Assembly: GCA_903893445.1 (NCBI GenBank) | Contig: CAITMG010000044.1 | Location: 1 to 39,999 of the forward strand | Reading direction: 5' to 3' | Source: Candidatus Uhrbacteria bacterium | Lineage (GTDB): Bacteria; Patescibacteriota; Patescibacteriia; 2-12-FULL-60-25 | Length of the DNA stretch: 39,999 nucleotides | Part shown: one piece after another, positions 11,654-21,057 of the stretch | How the letters are laid out: every line of letters starts with the position of its first letter | Position numbering within the stretch: the first letter of the stretch is position 1 | Notes under the pieces: model-generated | Database searches by the model: none | What the model was told of the DNA's origin: nothing | What the model saw: the letters and a program-made list of their open reading frames with translations, nothing else | Program-made: the position numbers and the translations under genes

Positions 11654-14302
11654 ATGATTCCACAAAATTTCACGACAAAATCGCAAGAAGCTATTCGATT
11701 TGCGCACCAACTTGCTCAGGAAAACGGCCAACAAGCCGTGGATACGGTGCATTTGATCGCGGCCTTGCTGGAACAGGATGGCGGCGTTGTGCCGTCGGTC
11801 TTAAAGAAGCTGCAAACAGATGTTGGCGCTGTTCGTGGTGAGATTGACGATCTCCTCGCTCGCCTTCCCCGCATGACCGGTCAAGGCGGCGGTATCGGCC
11901 AAGTCTACCTTTCGCAGGAACTCTCACAGATTTTTGTTGGTGCGGAACGTGCGGCTCGGTATTTTAAAGATGAATATATTTCGACCGAACATTTGCTGTT
12001 AGCAATGTGCGATGGCCGAACCGAAACGTCGGCGATTTTGAATCGTCATGGCGTCACAACGGATACAGTCTTAAAAGCATTGAAAGATGTTCGCGGCGCG
12101 ACCAACGTGGATTCCGCAGAACCAGAAAGCAAATATCAGGCGCTCGAAAAATACGCGAAAAATCTCACAGAGCTCGCACGACAGGAAAAACTCGATCCAG
12201 TGATTGGTCGTGATGATGAAATTCGCCGCGTGATGCAAGTGCTGACTCGTCGCAAAAAGAACAATCCGGTTTTGATCGGTGAAGCTGGCACAGGCAAAAC
12301 AGCCATCGTCGAAGGACTCGCCCAACGCATCGTTGCTGGCGATGTTCCAGAAACATTAAAAAATCGCGAGATCGTTTCCCTTGATGTTGGGTCTTTAGTC
12401 GCGGGAACAAAGTTTCGTGGTGAATTTGAAGAACGATTAAAAGCGGTTGTGAAAGAGGTGGAGCAATCCAATGGCGTCATTATTTTGTTTATCGATGAAT
12501 TGCACACGCTTGTTGGAGCTGGCGCGTCGAGTGAAGGCGGAACCATGGATGCATCGAATCTCTTAAAGCCAGCACTTGCTCGCGGTGAACTTCGTGCGAT
12601 TGGTGCAACGACGTTAAAGGAATATCAAAAATACATCGAAAAGGATGCGGCACTCGAACGTCGTTTTCAACCGGTGTATGTCGATGAACCGTCAATCGAA
12701 GACACGGTTGCGATTTTGCGCGGTATTAAAGACAAATACGAATTACATTTCGGTATTCGCATCACGGATAACGCGTTACTTGCTGCCGCGCGACTCTCGG
12801 ATCGCTATATCACGGATCGTCACCTTCCGGATAAGGCGGTTGATTTGATTGATGAAGCCGCGGCGGCATTAAAGATGCAGGTCGAATCCATGCCAGACGA
12901 TCTTGATCGCGCAAAACGCGAACAGATGCGATTGGAAATCGAAAAACGTGCGCTTGCGAAGGAAGAAGATGCGGAATCTAAAGAGCGGCTCGCGGAAGTC
13001 GAAAAGCATCTTGCCGAAGTGCAGGAAAAGGCTCATGACTTGGAACTCGCATGGAAAGCGGAAAAAGATATTGTTGGCAGTAACGCTGAGCTCAAACAGC
13101 AGATTGAAAAGATGAAGAGTGAGGCGGAAATTGCAGAACGTCGCGGCGATTTGGAAAAAGTTTCCGAGATTCGCTATGGACGCTTGCCGCAGATTCAAAA
13201 AGAACTGGTTTCCGGCGAAGCAAAGCTCAAAAAACTCCAAGGTCAACGCGGCTTATTGCGCGACGCTGTCACGGATGCCGATATTGCGGGTGTTGTTGCG
13301 CGATGGACCGGCATCCCCGTGTCACGCATGTTGCAATCTGAGACGGAAAAATTGGCGCACCTCGAAGACGTCTTGCATAAGCGTGTGATTGGTCAGGATG
13401 AAGCGGTTCATGCCGTTTCCAATGCGTTGCGCCGTTCCCGCGCTGGCATTAGCGAAGAAAAACGACCAATTGGATCATTCCTCTTCCTTGGTCCAACAGG
13501 CGTTGGAAAGACGGAACTCGCCAAAGCGCTTGCCGCGTCCATGTTTGATGATGAAAACGCCATCGTACGCTTGGACATGAGTGAATATGGCGAACGTCAC
13601 ACGGTTGCGCGTATGATCGGTTCCCCGCCAGGATATGTTGGCTATGATGAAGGCGGACAGTTAACCGAAAAGATTCGACGTCGTCCGTACTCTGTCGTCC
13701 TGCTTGATGAGGTTGAAAAGGCCCATCCGGACGTCTTTAATAGCTTGTTGCAGGTTTTGGATGATGGACGCCTGACGGACGGCAAAGGACGAACGATCTC
13801 GTTTAAGAACACGATCATCATCATGACCTCCAATATCGGCTCTGAGCAGATTTTGGAATGGGGCACCAAACGTGGCGAGATCGGATTCTCAGATAAAGAC
13901 GAAGACGCGTCCGCAGATTCCGTCGAAGGGATGAAAGAGCAGGTCCTTTCCATGCTCAAAGATCATTTCCGACCAGAGTTCTTGAATCGCGTTGATGAAA
14001 CCATCGTGTTTCATCCCCTGTCTCAAGATCATTTGGGTGAAATCGTGGAGTTGCAGCTCGCCGATGTCATTCGTCGCTTAGCTGATAAAAAGATCGCTCT
14101 CACTTTTTCCGACAAAGCAAAGAAATTTGTTGCGGAAAAAGGGTACGACCCGGCCTACGGCGCTCGACCGCTCAAGCGTGCAATTCAAGATTTGGTCTTG
14201 GATGAGCTCGCTCTGCAAATCGTAGAAGGAAAGATTATCGAAGGCGACTCGGTTGCCGTCGATGTCCAAAAAGGAAAAATCACATTCAAAAACGGGCAAT
14301 AA
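11654..14302 (+). CDS. clpB: ATP-dependent chaperone ClpB
   Basis: [26 protein letters not shown]; Walker A GEAGTGKT and GPTGVGKT; middle coiled coil; [10 protein letters not shown]. Start moved from 11615 because the operator/-10 lies upstream of 11654. Confidence 0.97.
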   Translation: MIPQNFTTKSQEAIRFAHQLAQENGQQAVDTVHLIAALLEQDGGVVPSVLKKLQTDVGAVRGEIDDLLARLPRMTGQGGGIGQVYLSQELSQIFVGAERAARYFKDEYISTEHLLLAMCDGRTETSAILNRHGVTTDTVLKALKDVRGATNVDSAEPESKYQALEKYAKNLTELARQEKLDPVIGRDDEIRRVMQVLTRRKKNNPVLIGEAGTGKTAIVEGLAQRIVAGDVPETLKNREIVSLDVGSLVAGTKFRGEFEERLKAVVKEVEQSNGVIILFIDELHTLVGAGASSEGGTMDASNLLKPALARGELRAIGATTLKEYQKYIEKDAALERRFQPVYVDEPSIEDTVAILRGIKDKYELHFGIRITDNALLAAARLSDRYITDRHLPDKAVDLIDEAAAALKMQVESMPDDLDRAKREQMRLEIEKRALAKEEDAESKERLAEVEKHLAEVQEKAHDLELAWKAEKDIVGSNAELKQQIEKMKSEAEIAERRGDLEKVSEIRYGRLPQIQKELVSGEAKLKKLQGQRGLLRDAVTDADIAGVVARWTGIPVSRMLQSETEKLAHLEDVLHKRVIGQDEAVHAVSNALRRSRAGISEEKRPIGSFLFLGPTGVGKTELAKALAASMFDDENAIVRLDMSEYGERHTVARMIGSPPGYVGYDEGGQLTEKIRRRPYSVVLLDEVEKAHPDVFNSLLQVLDDGRLTDGKGRTISFKNTIIIMTSNIGSEQILEWGTKRGEIGFSDKDEDASADSVEGMKEQVLSMLKDHFRPEFLNRVDETIVFHPLSQDHLGEIVELQLADVIRRLADKKIALTFSDKAKKFVAEKGYDPAYGARPLKRAIQDLVLDELALQIVEGKIIEGDSVAVDVQKGKITFKNGQ

Positions 14303-14313
14303 GCCCGTTTTTG
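14288..14313 (+). terminator. Rho-independent terminator overlapping the clpB stop
   Basis: AAACGGGC-aataa-GCCCGTTTTTG. Confidence 0.85.
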
Positions 14314-14330
14314 TTTTGATCAACTGACGA

Positions 14331-14675
14331 TTATTTGTTTAACGCTTTGAACTGAGCCGAGATCGTTGTCCACTTTTTCATGAAAAACGCGCGGACTTCT
14401 GGAACATCTTTCTTGGCGATTTCCTTTGTGAGCACAAAGTGATCCATGACCTTATCAACCAACTTTTCGTAGGTTTCTTTGGTCAATTCTTCGGAATTCT
14501 TGAGCTCTTTCATGAGCTTGGCTTGGAGCTTCGTCGTTTCAGCGACTAGGTCTTTGCGCATCTCCTTGCCCTTTTTGCTTTGCATGAACAAACCGGCGGC
14601 AACACCGATAATTGAACCGACCAACATTCCAACACCGAGGTGAGATGAGGCTGGAGCCTTCTTTTCTTCTGGCAT
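14331..14675 (-). CDS. YtxH domain protein
   Basis: GMLVGSIIGVAAGLFMQSKKGKEMRKDL. Confidence 0.75.
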   Translation of the reverse strand: MPEEKKAPASSHLGVGMLVGSIIGVAAGLFMQSKKGKEMRKDLVAETTKLQAKLMKELKNSEELTKETYEKLVDKVMDHFVLTKEIAKKDVPEVRAFFMKKWTTISAQFKALNK

Positions 14676-14704
14676 ACATTTATCAAATTCGTTAATTATG
14701 GCCT

Positions 14705-15976
14705 TTAGCTTAGCACATTTCCTTCTAAAATGGTACGCATCACCGTCTTGCTCGCTTCGACACCAGGTTGGTTGTACGCATTGACTCCGTAGAGCTGACC
14801 AGCGATCCCTGTCGCAACTTCAAAGAACATGAACATCGCGCCGAGAGTCGTTTCGTCGACACGACCAACATGCAACGTGCCATTCACACGACCTTCGTGA
14901 GCAAGTGCATGCGCTGTCGCATCACGCTCGGCATGAATAATCGTTTCCAGTGACATGCCTGAGAGATACGCGAGTTGAGGGATTTTTTTCACTGAGCGCG
15001 GAATGCTGATTTTTGCTTTAAAGTGCTCAACTTCGATAAACGAAATCATCTTATCTTTTGGACCATCTTGATAAAGCTGGAGCTGAGAATGCTGATCCGT
15101 TGCGCCCAGTGCGGCGATCGGGGTTGGTCCGTGACCATCTTTTCCTAAACTCTCTGCCCAAATTTGACGATACCAAAAGGCAAACAAGCGCAACCGTTCG
15201 CTATACGGCATCATGATATGAATCGGCATGTGGAGCGCGCGATCGCCATAAACATGGAGCGCCGCATATCGCGCTGCTTCGTTTTGCGTCGGTGTCTCTG
15301 CAACAAACTCATCGCGAATCTCTTTTGCCCCGCGCATCATCGCCGCGATATTGATCCCCGCGCATGCCAGTGGAAACAAGCCCACATCGGTCAACACGGA
15401 AAATCGACCACCGATGTTTTTTGGCACCGGCAATGTGGCATAACCTTCCTTCATCACAATATCGTGCAAGATGCCGCTTTCTTCGTCTGTTGTGGCGACG
15501 ATCTGTTGGCGTGCTTTTGTTTCGCCAACCGCAGAGATCAGCGCTTCACGGACAATAAAAAACGCTGACATTGTTTCAACGGTGTTTCCGGATTTGGAAA
15601 TGACGTTGATGAGTGTTTTTTTGAGATTCAATCGTTTGAGGATGGCAGCGAGTTCATCCGGGTCGGTGTTTCCACCCGCAAATTCGAGCGTCATACCCCT
15701 GGCTTCATCTTTCATCGCATGCCACACAGCACGCGCACCAAGATCAGATCCGCCAATGCCAAGAACGAGACATGTTGTGAATCCACTTTTTTCTTTGACG
15801 AGTTTTTTGATGCGGCTCACACAGGCGGAATCATCCGGGCATCCCAGCCATCCCTGATCGCCGTTTTTCCACGCGTCAATCACGGCTTTTTTTGCATCAT
15901 CCAATTGTTGGCGATCACGCACCGTGATTGGGAGCCGAAACATGTTTGTTGCGTCGTACCGCAAGAGTGTGGACAT
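14705..15976 (-). CDS. pgi: Glucose-6-phosphate isomerase
   Basis: LVLGIGGSDLGARAVWHAM, VISKSGNTVETMSAF, NAYNQPGVEASK. TATACT -10 6 nt upstream of 15976 supports the internal start MSTLLRYDATNMF. Confidence 0.93.
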   Translation of the reverse strand: MSTLLRYDATNMFRLPITVRDRQQLDDAKKAVIDAWKNGDQGWLGCPDDSACVSRIKKLVKEKSGFTTCLVLGIGGSDLGARAVWHAMKDEARGMTLEFAGGNTDPDELAAILKRLNLKKTLINVISKSGNTVETMSAFFIVREALISAVGETKARQQIVATTDEESGILHDIVMKEGYATLPVPKNIGGRFSVLTDVGLFPLACAGINIAAMMRGAKEIRDEFVAETPTQNEAARYAALHVYGDRALHMPIHIMMPYSERLRLFAFWYRQIWAESLGKDGHGPTPIAALGATDQHSQLQLYQDGPKDKMISFIEVEHFKAKISIPRSVKKIPQLAYLSGMSLETIIHAERDATAHALAHEGRVNGTLHVGRVDETTLGAMFMFFEVATGIAGQLYGVNAYNQPGVEASKTVMRTILEGNVLS

Positions 15977-15984
15977 GCAAAAAG

Positions 15985-16016
15985 TATACCACGTCGCTCG
16001 CGAGCGACGTGGTATA
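15985..16016. repeat. 32-bp perfect palindrome at the pgi promoter
   Basis: TATACCACGTCGCTCGCGAGCGACGTGGTATA equals its own reverse complement. Confidence 0.9.
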
Positions 16017-16023
16017 TCACGAT

Positions 16024-16054
16024 AAAAAAACTCCACAGCGACATTCCTGTGGAG
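16024..16054 (-). terminator. Rho-independent terminator of the KGG gene
   Basis: Minus strand CTCCACAG-GAATGTCG-CTGTGGAG-TTTTTTT. Confidence 0.85.
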
Positions 16055-16063
16055 TTGAGTGAA

Positions 16064-16312
16064 CTAGGTGCCGTTGCGGCGATGCTGAGCCGCCTGGCCA
16101 CCCTTACGACCCGCTTCCCGAGCTTCGTCGGTCGAAAACTCGTGCGCCGTACCACGCGCGTGTGCCGCCTTGCCGCCGAGGCTCGCGATTTCTCGCTGCT
16201 TCTCGGCACTCATCGCCGCGAATCCGCGACGCTTCTTGGCCGGAGGAGGTTCCTGGCCCTCGGGCACGGTGGAAGGAACAGACGACTCCTTGGACGTTTC
16301 ATCCGCATTCAT
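16064..16312 (-). CDS. KGG / Con-10-like stress-induced domain protein
   Basis: MSAEKQREIASLGGKAAHARGTAHEFSTDEAREAGRKGGQAAQHRR; SD GGAGGTG upstream of 16312. Confidence 0.8.
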   Translation of the reverse strand: MNADETSKESSVPSTVPEGQEPPPAKKRRGFAAMSAEKQREIASLGGKAAHARGTAHEFSTDEAREAGRKGGQAAQHRRNGT

Positions 16313-16343
16313 GATCACACCTCCGTGCGCATACACAATACAA

Positions 16344-16375
16344 AAAACAGCCTTTTGTCAAGGCTGTTTTGTTGA
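16344..16375 (-). terminator. Rho-independent terminator of the DEAD-box gene
   Basis: Minus strand AAAACAGCCTTgacaAAAGGCTGTTTTTTG. Confidence 0.8.
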
Positions 16376-16384
16376 AATTTTTGT

Positions 16385-17824
16385 TTACCAACGATTGCGC
16401 TTTTTGGCGAAGTCACCTGGGGTGCGTGGACGACGTCCGCCGCCACCGCCACCTGTTCGCGGTCCGCGCTTTGCCCATGGGTTGTCGTTAGACTCCCCTC
16501 CAGCTGGACGATCTGCGGAAATATGACCACGAGCCTCACCCGCAAGTCGACCATAGGTTGGCGTGCGTGCTGCGGCTGGTCGGCCATAGGAAGAGCGACC
16601 ACCAAATGATCGGGACGATCCACCGCCGGATGATGGGCGCGAGGAACGTTGTGGGTAGGATTCAAATTCTGGTTCCTTTGACGGAGCGCGATGCGGAGGA
16701 AGTTCCGGCAATTTCGTCTTTGGCAAATTCATGCGCATGAGACGCTCAATGGCACGCACATCCGATGTCTGATCTGGCGTGGCAAATGAGATGGCGCGAC
16801 CTTCGTGACCGGCGCGACCCGTGCGGCCAATGCGGTGCACGTAGTCTTCGGCGTTATCTGGCAAGTCAAAGTTAATCACGAGCTCGATCCCCTTCACATC
16901 AATTCCACGAGCGGCAATATCCGTGGCAACCAAGACGCGATATTTGCCGTTCTTAAACCCATCCAACGCTTCACGGCGTTGTGCGAGTGAGCGATTGGCG
17001 TGGATTTCCGAGGACGTGTGTCCCATGTTGCGGACATCGCGAGCGATCTTTTTTGCCCCGTGTTTGGTGCGGGAAAAGACGAGTACTGTTCCGTGATAAT
17101 CCGTGAGCATCTTGTCGAGCAAGCGGATCTTATCATCCTTACGAACAACAAAAATCTCTTGTGCAACGCGTTCCGCGGCTGTCCCGGCGCGGGCAATCTC
17201 CACGCGAACCGGCAACTTCATGTATTTGTTGGCGATCGTGACGATTTCGGCCGGCATGGTTGCGCTAAACAACATGGTTTGGCGCTGAGCTGGCACGGTC
17301 GCGAGAATCTTGTTGATTTGTGGCGCAAAACCCATGTCGAGCATGCGATCTGCTTCATCAAGAACAAGAATATTCACGTCTGTTAACGAAATGGTGCGCT
17401 GTTCCAAATGGTCAATCAAGCGGCCTGGGGTCGCAATGATGACGTGTGGCTTGCCACGAAGCGCAATAAGCTGACCATGCATGGCTGCACCGCCGATGAG
17501 CACGGCTGTGCGCAAACCAATGGATTGGCCCAGTTTTTTGATGGTTTCATCGACTTGCAACGCCAATTCGCGCGTTGGCAAGATAATGAGAGCCTTCCCT
17601 TTCCCCTGTGCCAGACGTTGGATCAGCGGAATCCCAAAAGCCAGCGTTTTGCCGGTTCCGGTCTGCGCGATGCCAATCACATCCTTGCCTTCGATGGCAA
17701 TTGGGATGGATTTGATCTGAATTGGGGTCGGTGTCACGTATTTCAGTCGATCGAGAATCTCGAGCAACTTTGGCGCGATCCCAAGACCAAAAAAGATCGG
17801 CGTTGTCTGTACAGGTTGAGTCAT
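16385..17824 (-). CDS. DEAD/DEAH box ATP-dependent RNA helicase (RhlE-like)
   Basis: AQTGTGKT, VLDEADRMLDMGF, LFSATMP, HRIGRTGRAG; Gly/Arg/Ser-rich tail. TATAGT -10 6 nt upstream of 17824. Confidence 0.95.
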   Translation of the reverse strand: MTQPVQTTPIFFGLGIAPKLLEILDRLKYVTPTPIQIKSIPIAIEGKDVIGIAQTGTGKTLAFGIPLIQRLAQGKGKALIILPTRELALQVDETIKKLGQSIGLRTAVLIGGAAMHGQLIALRGKPHVIIATPGRLIDHLEQRTISLTDVNILVLDEADRMLDMGFAPQINKILATVPAQRQTMLFSATMPAEIVTIANKYMKLPVRVEIARAGTAAERVAQEIFVVRKDDKIRLLDKMLTDYHGTVLVFSRTKHGAKKIARDVRNMGHTSSEIHANRSLAQRREALDGFKNGKYRVLVATDIAARGIDVKGIELVINFDLPDNAEDYVHRIGRTGRAGHEGRAISFATPDQTSDVRAIERLMRMNLPKTKLPELPPHRAPSKEPEFESYPQRSSRPSSGGGSSRSFGGRSSYGRPAAARTPTYGRLAGEARGHISADRPAGGESNDNPWAKRGPRTGGGGGGRRPRTPGDFAKKRNRW

Positions 17825-17877
17825 GCGCGGACTATACACGAAAACCAGGTTTTTGTCACGTGCTGGAGCTCAGTATC

Positions 17878-17905
17878 AAAAAAATCGCCGTTTAGCGATT
17901 TTTTT
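17878..17905. terminator. Bidirectional terminator after the tRNA gene
   Basis: AAAAAATCGC-cgttta-GCGATTTTTTT. Confidence 0.8.
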
Positions 17906-17908
17906 GCA

Positions 17909-17982
17909 TGGCTCCGGGACAAGGGCTCGAACCTCGATTAGCTGATTCAGAGTCAGCTGTCCTACCATTAGACGATCCCGGA
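17909..17982 (-). tRNA. tRNA-Gln (anticodon CTG), CCA encoded
   Basis: TCCGGGA TC GTCTAATGGTAGGAC A GCTGA CTCTGAA TCAGC TAAT CGAGG TTCGAGC CCTTG TCCCGGA G CCA; full cloverleaf by eye, loop CT-CTG-AA. Confidence 0.92.
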
Positions 17983-18143
17983 ATATAGACTTTTCGGTTC
18001 GGCGCATTTCTTCGTCACTCTCTGCGGTGCTCCCTCGCGCTAGCGCTGCTAGCGGTCAGTTCGCTCCTCGCTCGTTCCTCGAACTGCATCCAAACCCAAA
18101 AGTCTATGATGTGGCGAAAGGATACGAAAATATCCGCCCTGCG

Positions 18144-19256
18144 TCAAGAATGGCGAAGATCTGCGCCCACGGCCTCGGAAATGTTCTTGAATCCGTCGCG
18201 TTTGAGGAGGCGCGCGAGTCCGCGGTTGATGTCACCGATCGACTGCGGGCCTTCAAAAATCATTCCAGTGATCATTTGGAGTAATGATGCGCCGAGGCGA
18301 ATCTTTTTATACGCGTCTTCGGCGGTAAAGATGCCGCCAACACCGACGAGAATGTACTTCCCCTTTGTCTTCTCGGCGATGTATTTGAGTTGGGCGTTGG
18401 ATAATTCCTCGACGACTTTTCCGCTCAAACCGCCTTTGTCTGGCACGTTGGCGTCTTGGATTTTTGGATTATCACGTTTTTTGGTGAGGTTCGTGCAGAT
18501 GATGCCGTGAACACGATGACGCGCAACGACATCGAGGAGCGTATCCAACTGCTCAAAGGAAAGATCTGGACTCAATTTGATAAAAACCGGTTTTGTGTAC
18601 GGAATCGCGTCAATCACGGTCAACAACTTTTCCAAACGCTCCGGATCGGTGAACGGTTCGCCGCCAAACGTATTTGGACAGCTAATGTTGATCGTGATGT
18701 ATGAACCGGTATCCGTAAACGCACCAAACGCTTTTGCGTAATCCGCAATCCCCGCCTCAACCTGCGCACACGCGACGTTATTTGTCTTTGCGACACTCAC
18801 GCCAAATGGGATCGCGAATGATTTTCCCTTCAACCTTTTTGAAATGGCTTCTGCGCCGTCATTTTTCAACCCGTAGTAGACGACCAAGCTCTCCGATTTT
18901 GGCAAACGCCACAATCGCGGTTTTGGATTGCCTTCGCACGGCTCGCCCGTGACCGAACCGATTTCCACAAACCCAAATCCGATCGACGGCAAAATATCGA
19001 GCAGCTGTGCATTTTTATCAAAGCCCGCAGAAAGACCGATCGGATTAGGAAACGTCACACCATGAATCGTCTGCGTCAGGATCGGATCTTGATACGCCCA
19101 CGCAAATGAAATCAACGACTTCGCCAGATTGCTTTTACCAAGCTTGATGCCAGTTTCCGTAAACCGATCATGCGTCTCCTCGGGATCATTGCGAAACGCC
19201 ATCTTTTTGATGACGTTTTTGTACCCGAATTTGGTGAGTGCGGAGAGAATAGGCAT
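18144..19256 (-). CDS. pyrD: Dihydroorotate dehydrogenase (quinone-type)
   Basis: VTFPNPIGLSAGFDKNAQLLDILPSIGFGFVEIGSVT; ITINISCPNTFG; PVFIKLSPDL; LVGVGGIFTAEDAYKKIRLGASLLQ. Confidence 0.93.
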   Translation of the reverse strand: MPILSALTKFGYKNVIKKMAFRNDPEETHDRFTETGIKLGKSNLAKSLISFAWAYQDPILTQTIHGVTFPNPIGLSAGFDKNAQLLDILPSIGFGFVEIGSVTGEPCEGNPKPRLWRLPKSESLVVYYGLKNDGAEAISKRLKGKSFAIPFGVSVAKTNNVACAQVEAGIADYAKAFGAFTDTGSYITINISCPNTFGGEPFTDPERLEKLLTVIDAIPYTKPVFIKLSPDLSFEQLDTLLDVVARHRVHGIICTNLTKKRDNPKIQDANVPDKGGLSGKVVEELSNAQLKYIAEKTKGKYILVGVGGIFTAEDAYKKIRLGASLLQMITGMIFEGPQSIGDINRGLARLLKRDGFKNISEAVGADLRHS

Positions 19257-19308
19257 ATGTGTACAGTGTCGTCATTCTGAGCGAAGCGAAGAATCTTCAA
19301 ATTGAAGA

Positions 19309-21015
19309 TCACGTTCCACTTGCTGGACTCTCGGCGTCAACAATTTGTCCGCCAAAGGCTTTGAGAATATTGGAGACGATATCTTGTGAGCGCGCTTCGC
19401 GTGATTCGTCGGATTCCGTTTCAACAACGCCGTCAATCACGACATCAACACCTAACACTTCACGCAAACACGACTCCACGAGATGCTTTGCCTTTGTGTC
19501 CGCCACAATCTTTTCGCGATGATACGCATATTGAAAACTAATCACGACCGTTGATCCATGAACCGCGCTCGGATGCGTGATCTTCATCACAAACGTCAGC
19601 GATTTGCTCTTTTCATCCATCAATCGCATAAATGCCGGCCATTTGGACTGAACGTCGGCCAATGAAACCACGGATGGGCCATCGTTCACTTTTACCCCCT
19701 CAACTCCTCCGGTGGATATTGGAACAACAGGCGCTTCAACGTTAATTTCTGCCTTGAGCGGAGGTGGCGTTGGTGCGGATGGTGCAGGCGACGGAATAGC
19801 TGCTTCTTGCTTGTCATTCCCGCGCAGGCGGGAATCCAACTCGGCAGTATTTTGTTTTTCGCTCTGGATCCCCCCGATGGCCATCGGGGGGATGACGGAA
19901 GAATTCAGAGGCGTGGCGAGCAACGCGGATTTTAACAAGCCTGTGACAACCGCTGTCGAAGCAAGTTCGAGGCAGAAGCGTGCATCAGCGCCTTGTTTTG
20001 CGTCTCTGCGACGTTCCATGAGCATGAGTGCCATCTTGGAGAGTTCATCCGGGGCAAACACGCCAACGAGCGCAGAAAGTTTTCGTTCCCCTTCGTCGCC
20101 ATCCGCAAGTTTCTTTTTCCACGCATCGGAATCTGCGCCGAGCAACAAAAATCGCACGCACTGAATCATGTCATCAAACAGCGGAAAGAGATTGACGCCA
20201 CGCTCCTCGAGCTGTTGAACCATTGCGAGTGACGCGCCAAGTTGTCGCGTTGACCATGACTGAATCAATTCTGCGGCAAGTGGAAGTTGCGAAACCGGTA
20301 ATACCAAATTTGCAACGTCGCTTGTAATATTTTTTTCTCCAAGCACAAGCAATTGACCAAGCAAACTCTCGGCATCGCGCAAACACCCATCAGACTTACC
20401 GACAATCGTTTTGACGACCTCGGGCGCAACCTGAACCTTTTCTGCGGTTGCGATTGTTTGAATGCGCTCGGCTAATGAGGCATCGCTGATGCGTTGAAAA
20501 TCAAAACGCTGACACCGACTCATGATGGTTGCCGGGACTTTGTGAATTTCCGTCGTGAGAAAAAGAAATACAGCGTATGACGGCGGCTCTTCAATCGTCT
20601 TGAGCATCGCATTCCACGCGCTCGCACTCAACATGTGCGCTTCGTCGAGAATGTAGATCTTGTGTTTGCGCTGTGGGATAAATCGCACGTGCTCGATAAT
20701 CGAAGATCGGACGTTATCAACGCCCGTGTTCGATGCCGCATCCATTTCGATGACATCAAGCTGTGAACCTGCATCAATATCGCGACAGGAATCACACGCG
20801 TTGCACGGTTCACCGTCTTTTGGATTCAAGCAGTTGAGTGCTTTTGCAAAGATACGAGCCGTCGTCGTCTTTCCCACGCCTCGCGGACCGGAAAAGAGGT
20901 AGGCATGGCCAACCTTTCCCGTCTGAACCTCCAAACGCAGGGTTTGTTTGATGTTTTGCTGATCAGTAACATCAGCAAACGTTTGCGGGCGATAGATCGA
21001 GCTGAGCGACGGCAT
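19309..21015 (-). CDS. dnaX: DNA polymerase III subunit gamma/tau
   Basis: LSSIYRPQTFADVTDQQNIKQTLRLEVQTGKVGHAYLFSGPRGVGKTTTARIFAKALNC; CNACDSC zinc motif. Start at internal MPSLSS, 7 nt after a TAATAC -10. Confidence 0.96.
   Translation of the reverse strand: MPSLSSIYRPQTFADVTDQQNIKQTLRLEVQTGKVGHAYLFSGPRGVGKTTTARIFAKALNCLNPKDGEPCNACDSCRDIDAGSQLDVIEMDAASNTGVDNVRSSIIEHVRFIPQRKHKIYILDEAHMLSASAWNAMLKTIEEPPSYAVFLFLTTEIHKVPATIMSRCQRFDFQRISDASLAERIQTIATAEKVQVAPEVVKTIVGKSDGCLRDAESLLGQLLVLGEKNITSDVANLVLPVSQLPLAAELIQSWSTRQLGASLAMVQQLEERGVNLFPLFDDMIQCVRFLLLGADSDAWKKKLADGDEGERKLSALVGVFAPDELSKMALMLMERRRDAKQGADARFCLELASTAVVTGLLKSALLATPLNSSVIPPMAIGGIQSEKQNTAELDSRLRGNDKQEAAIPSPAPSAPTPPPLKAEINVEAPVVPISTGGVEGVKVNDGPSVVSLADVQSKWPAFMRLMDEKSKSLTFVMKITHPSAVHGSTVVISFQYAYHREKIVADTKAKHLVESCLREVLGVDVVIDGVVETESDESREARSQDIVSNILKAFGGQIVDAESPASGT
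19813..19896. repeat. Palindromic element in frame inside dnaX (84 bp)
   Basis: GTCATTCCCGCgcagGCGGGAATCCA...TGGATCCCCCCGATGGCCATCGGGGGGATGAC; encodes VIPPMAIGGIQSEKQNTAELDSRLRGND. Confidence 0.88.
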
Positions 21016-21057
21016 AGTTGTGGTATTAGACCCTCTGCGCATCGCGTTCGCAAGAGC

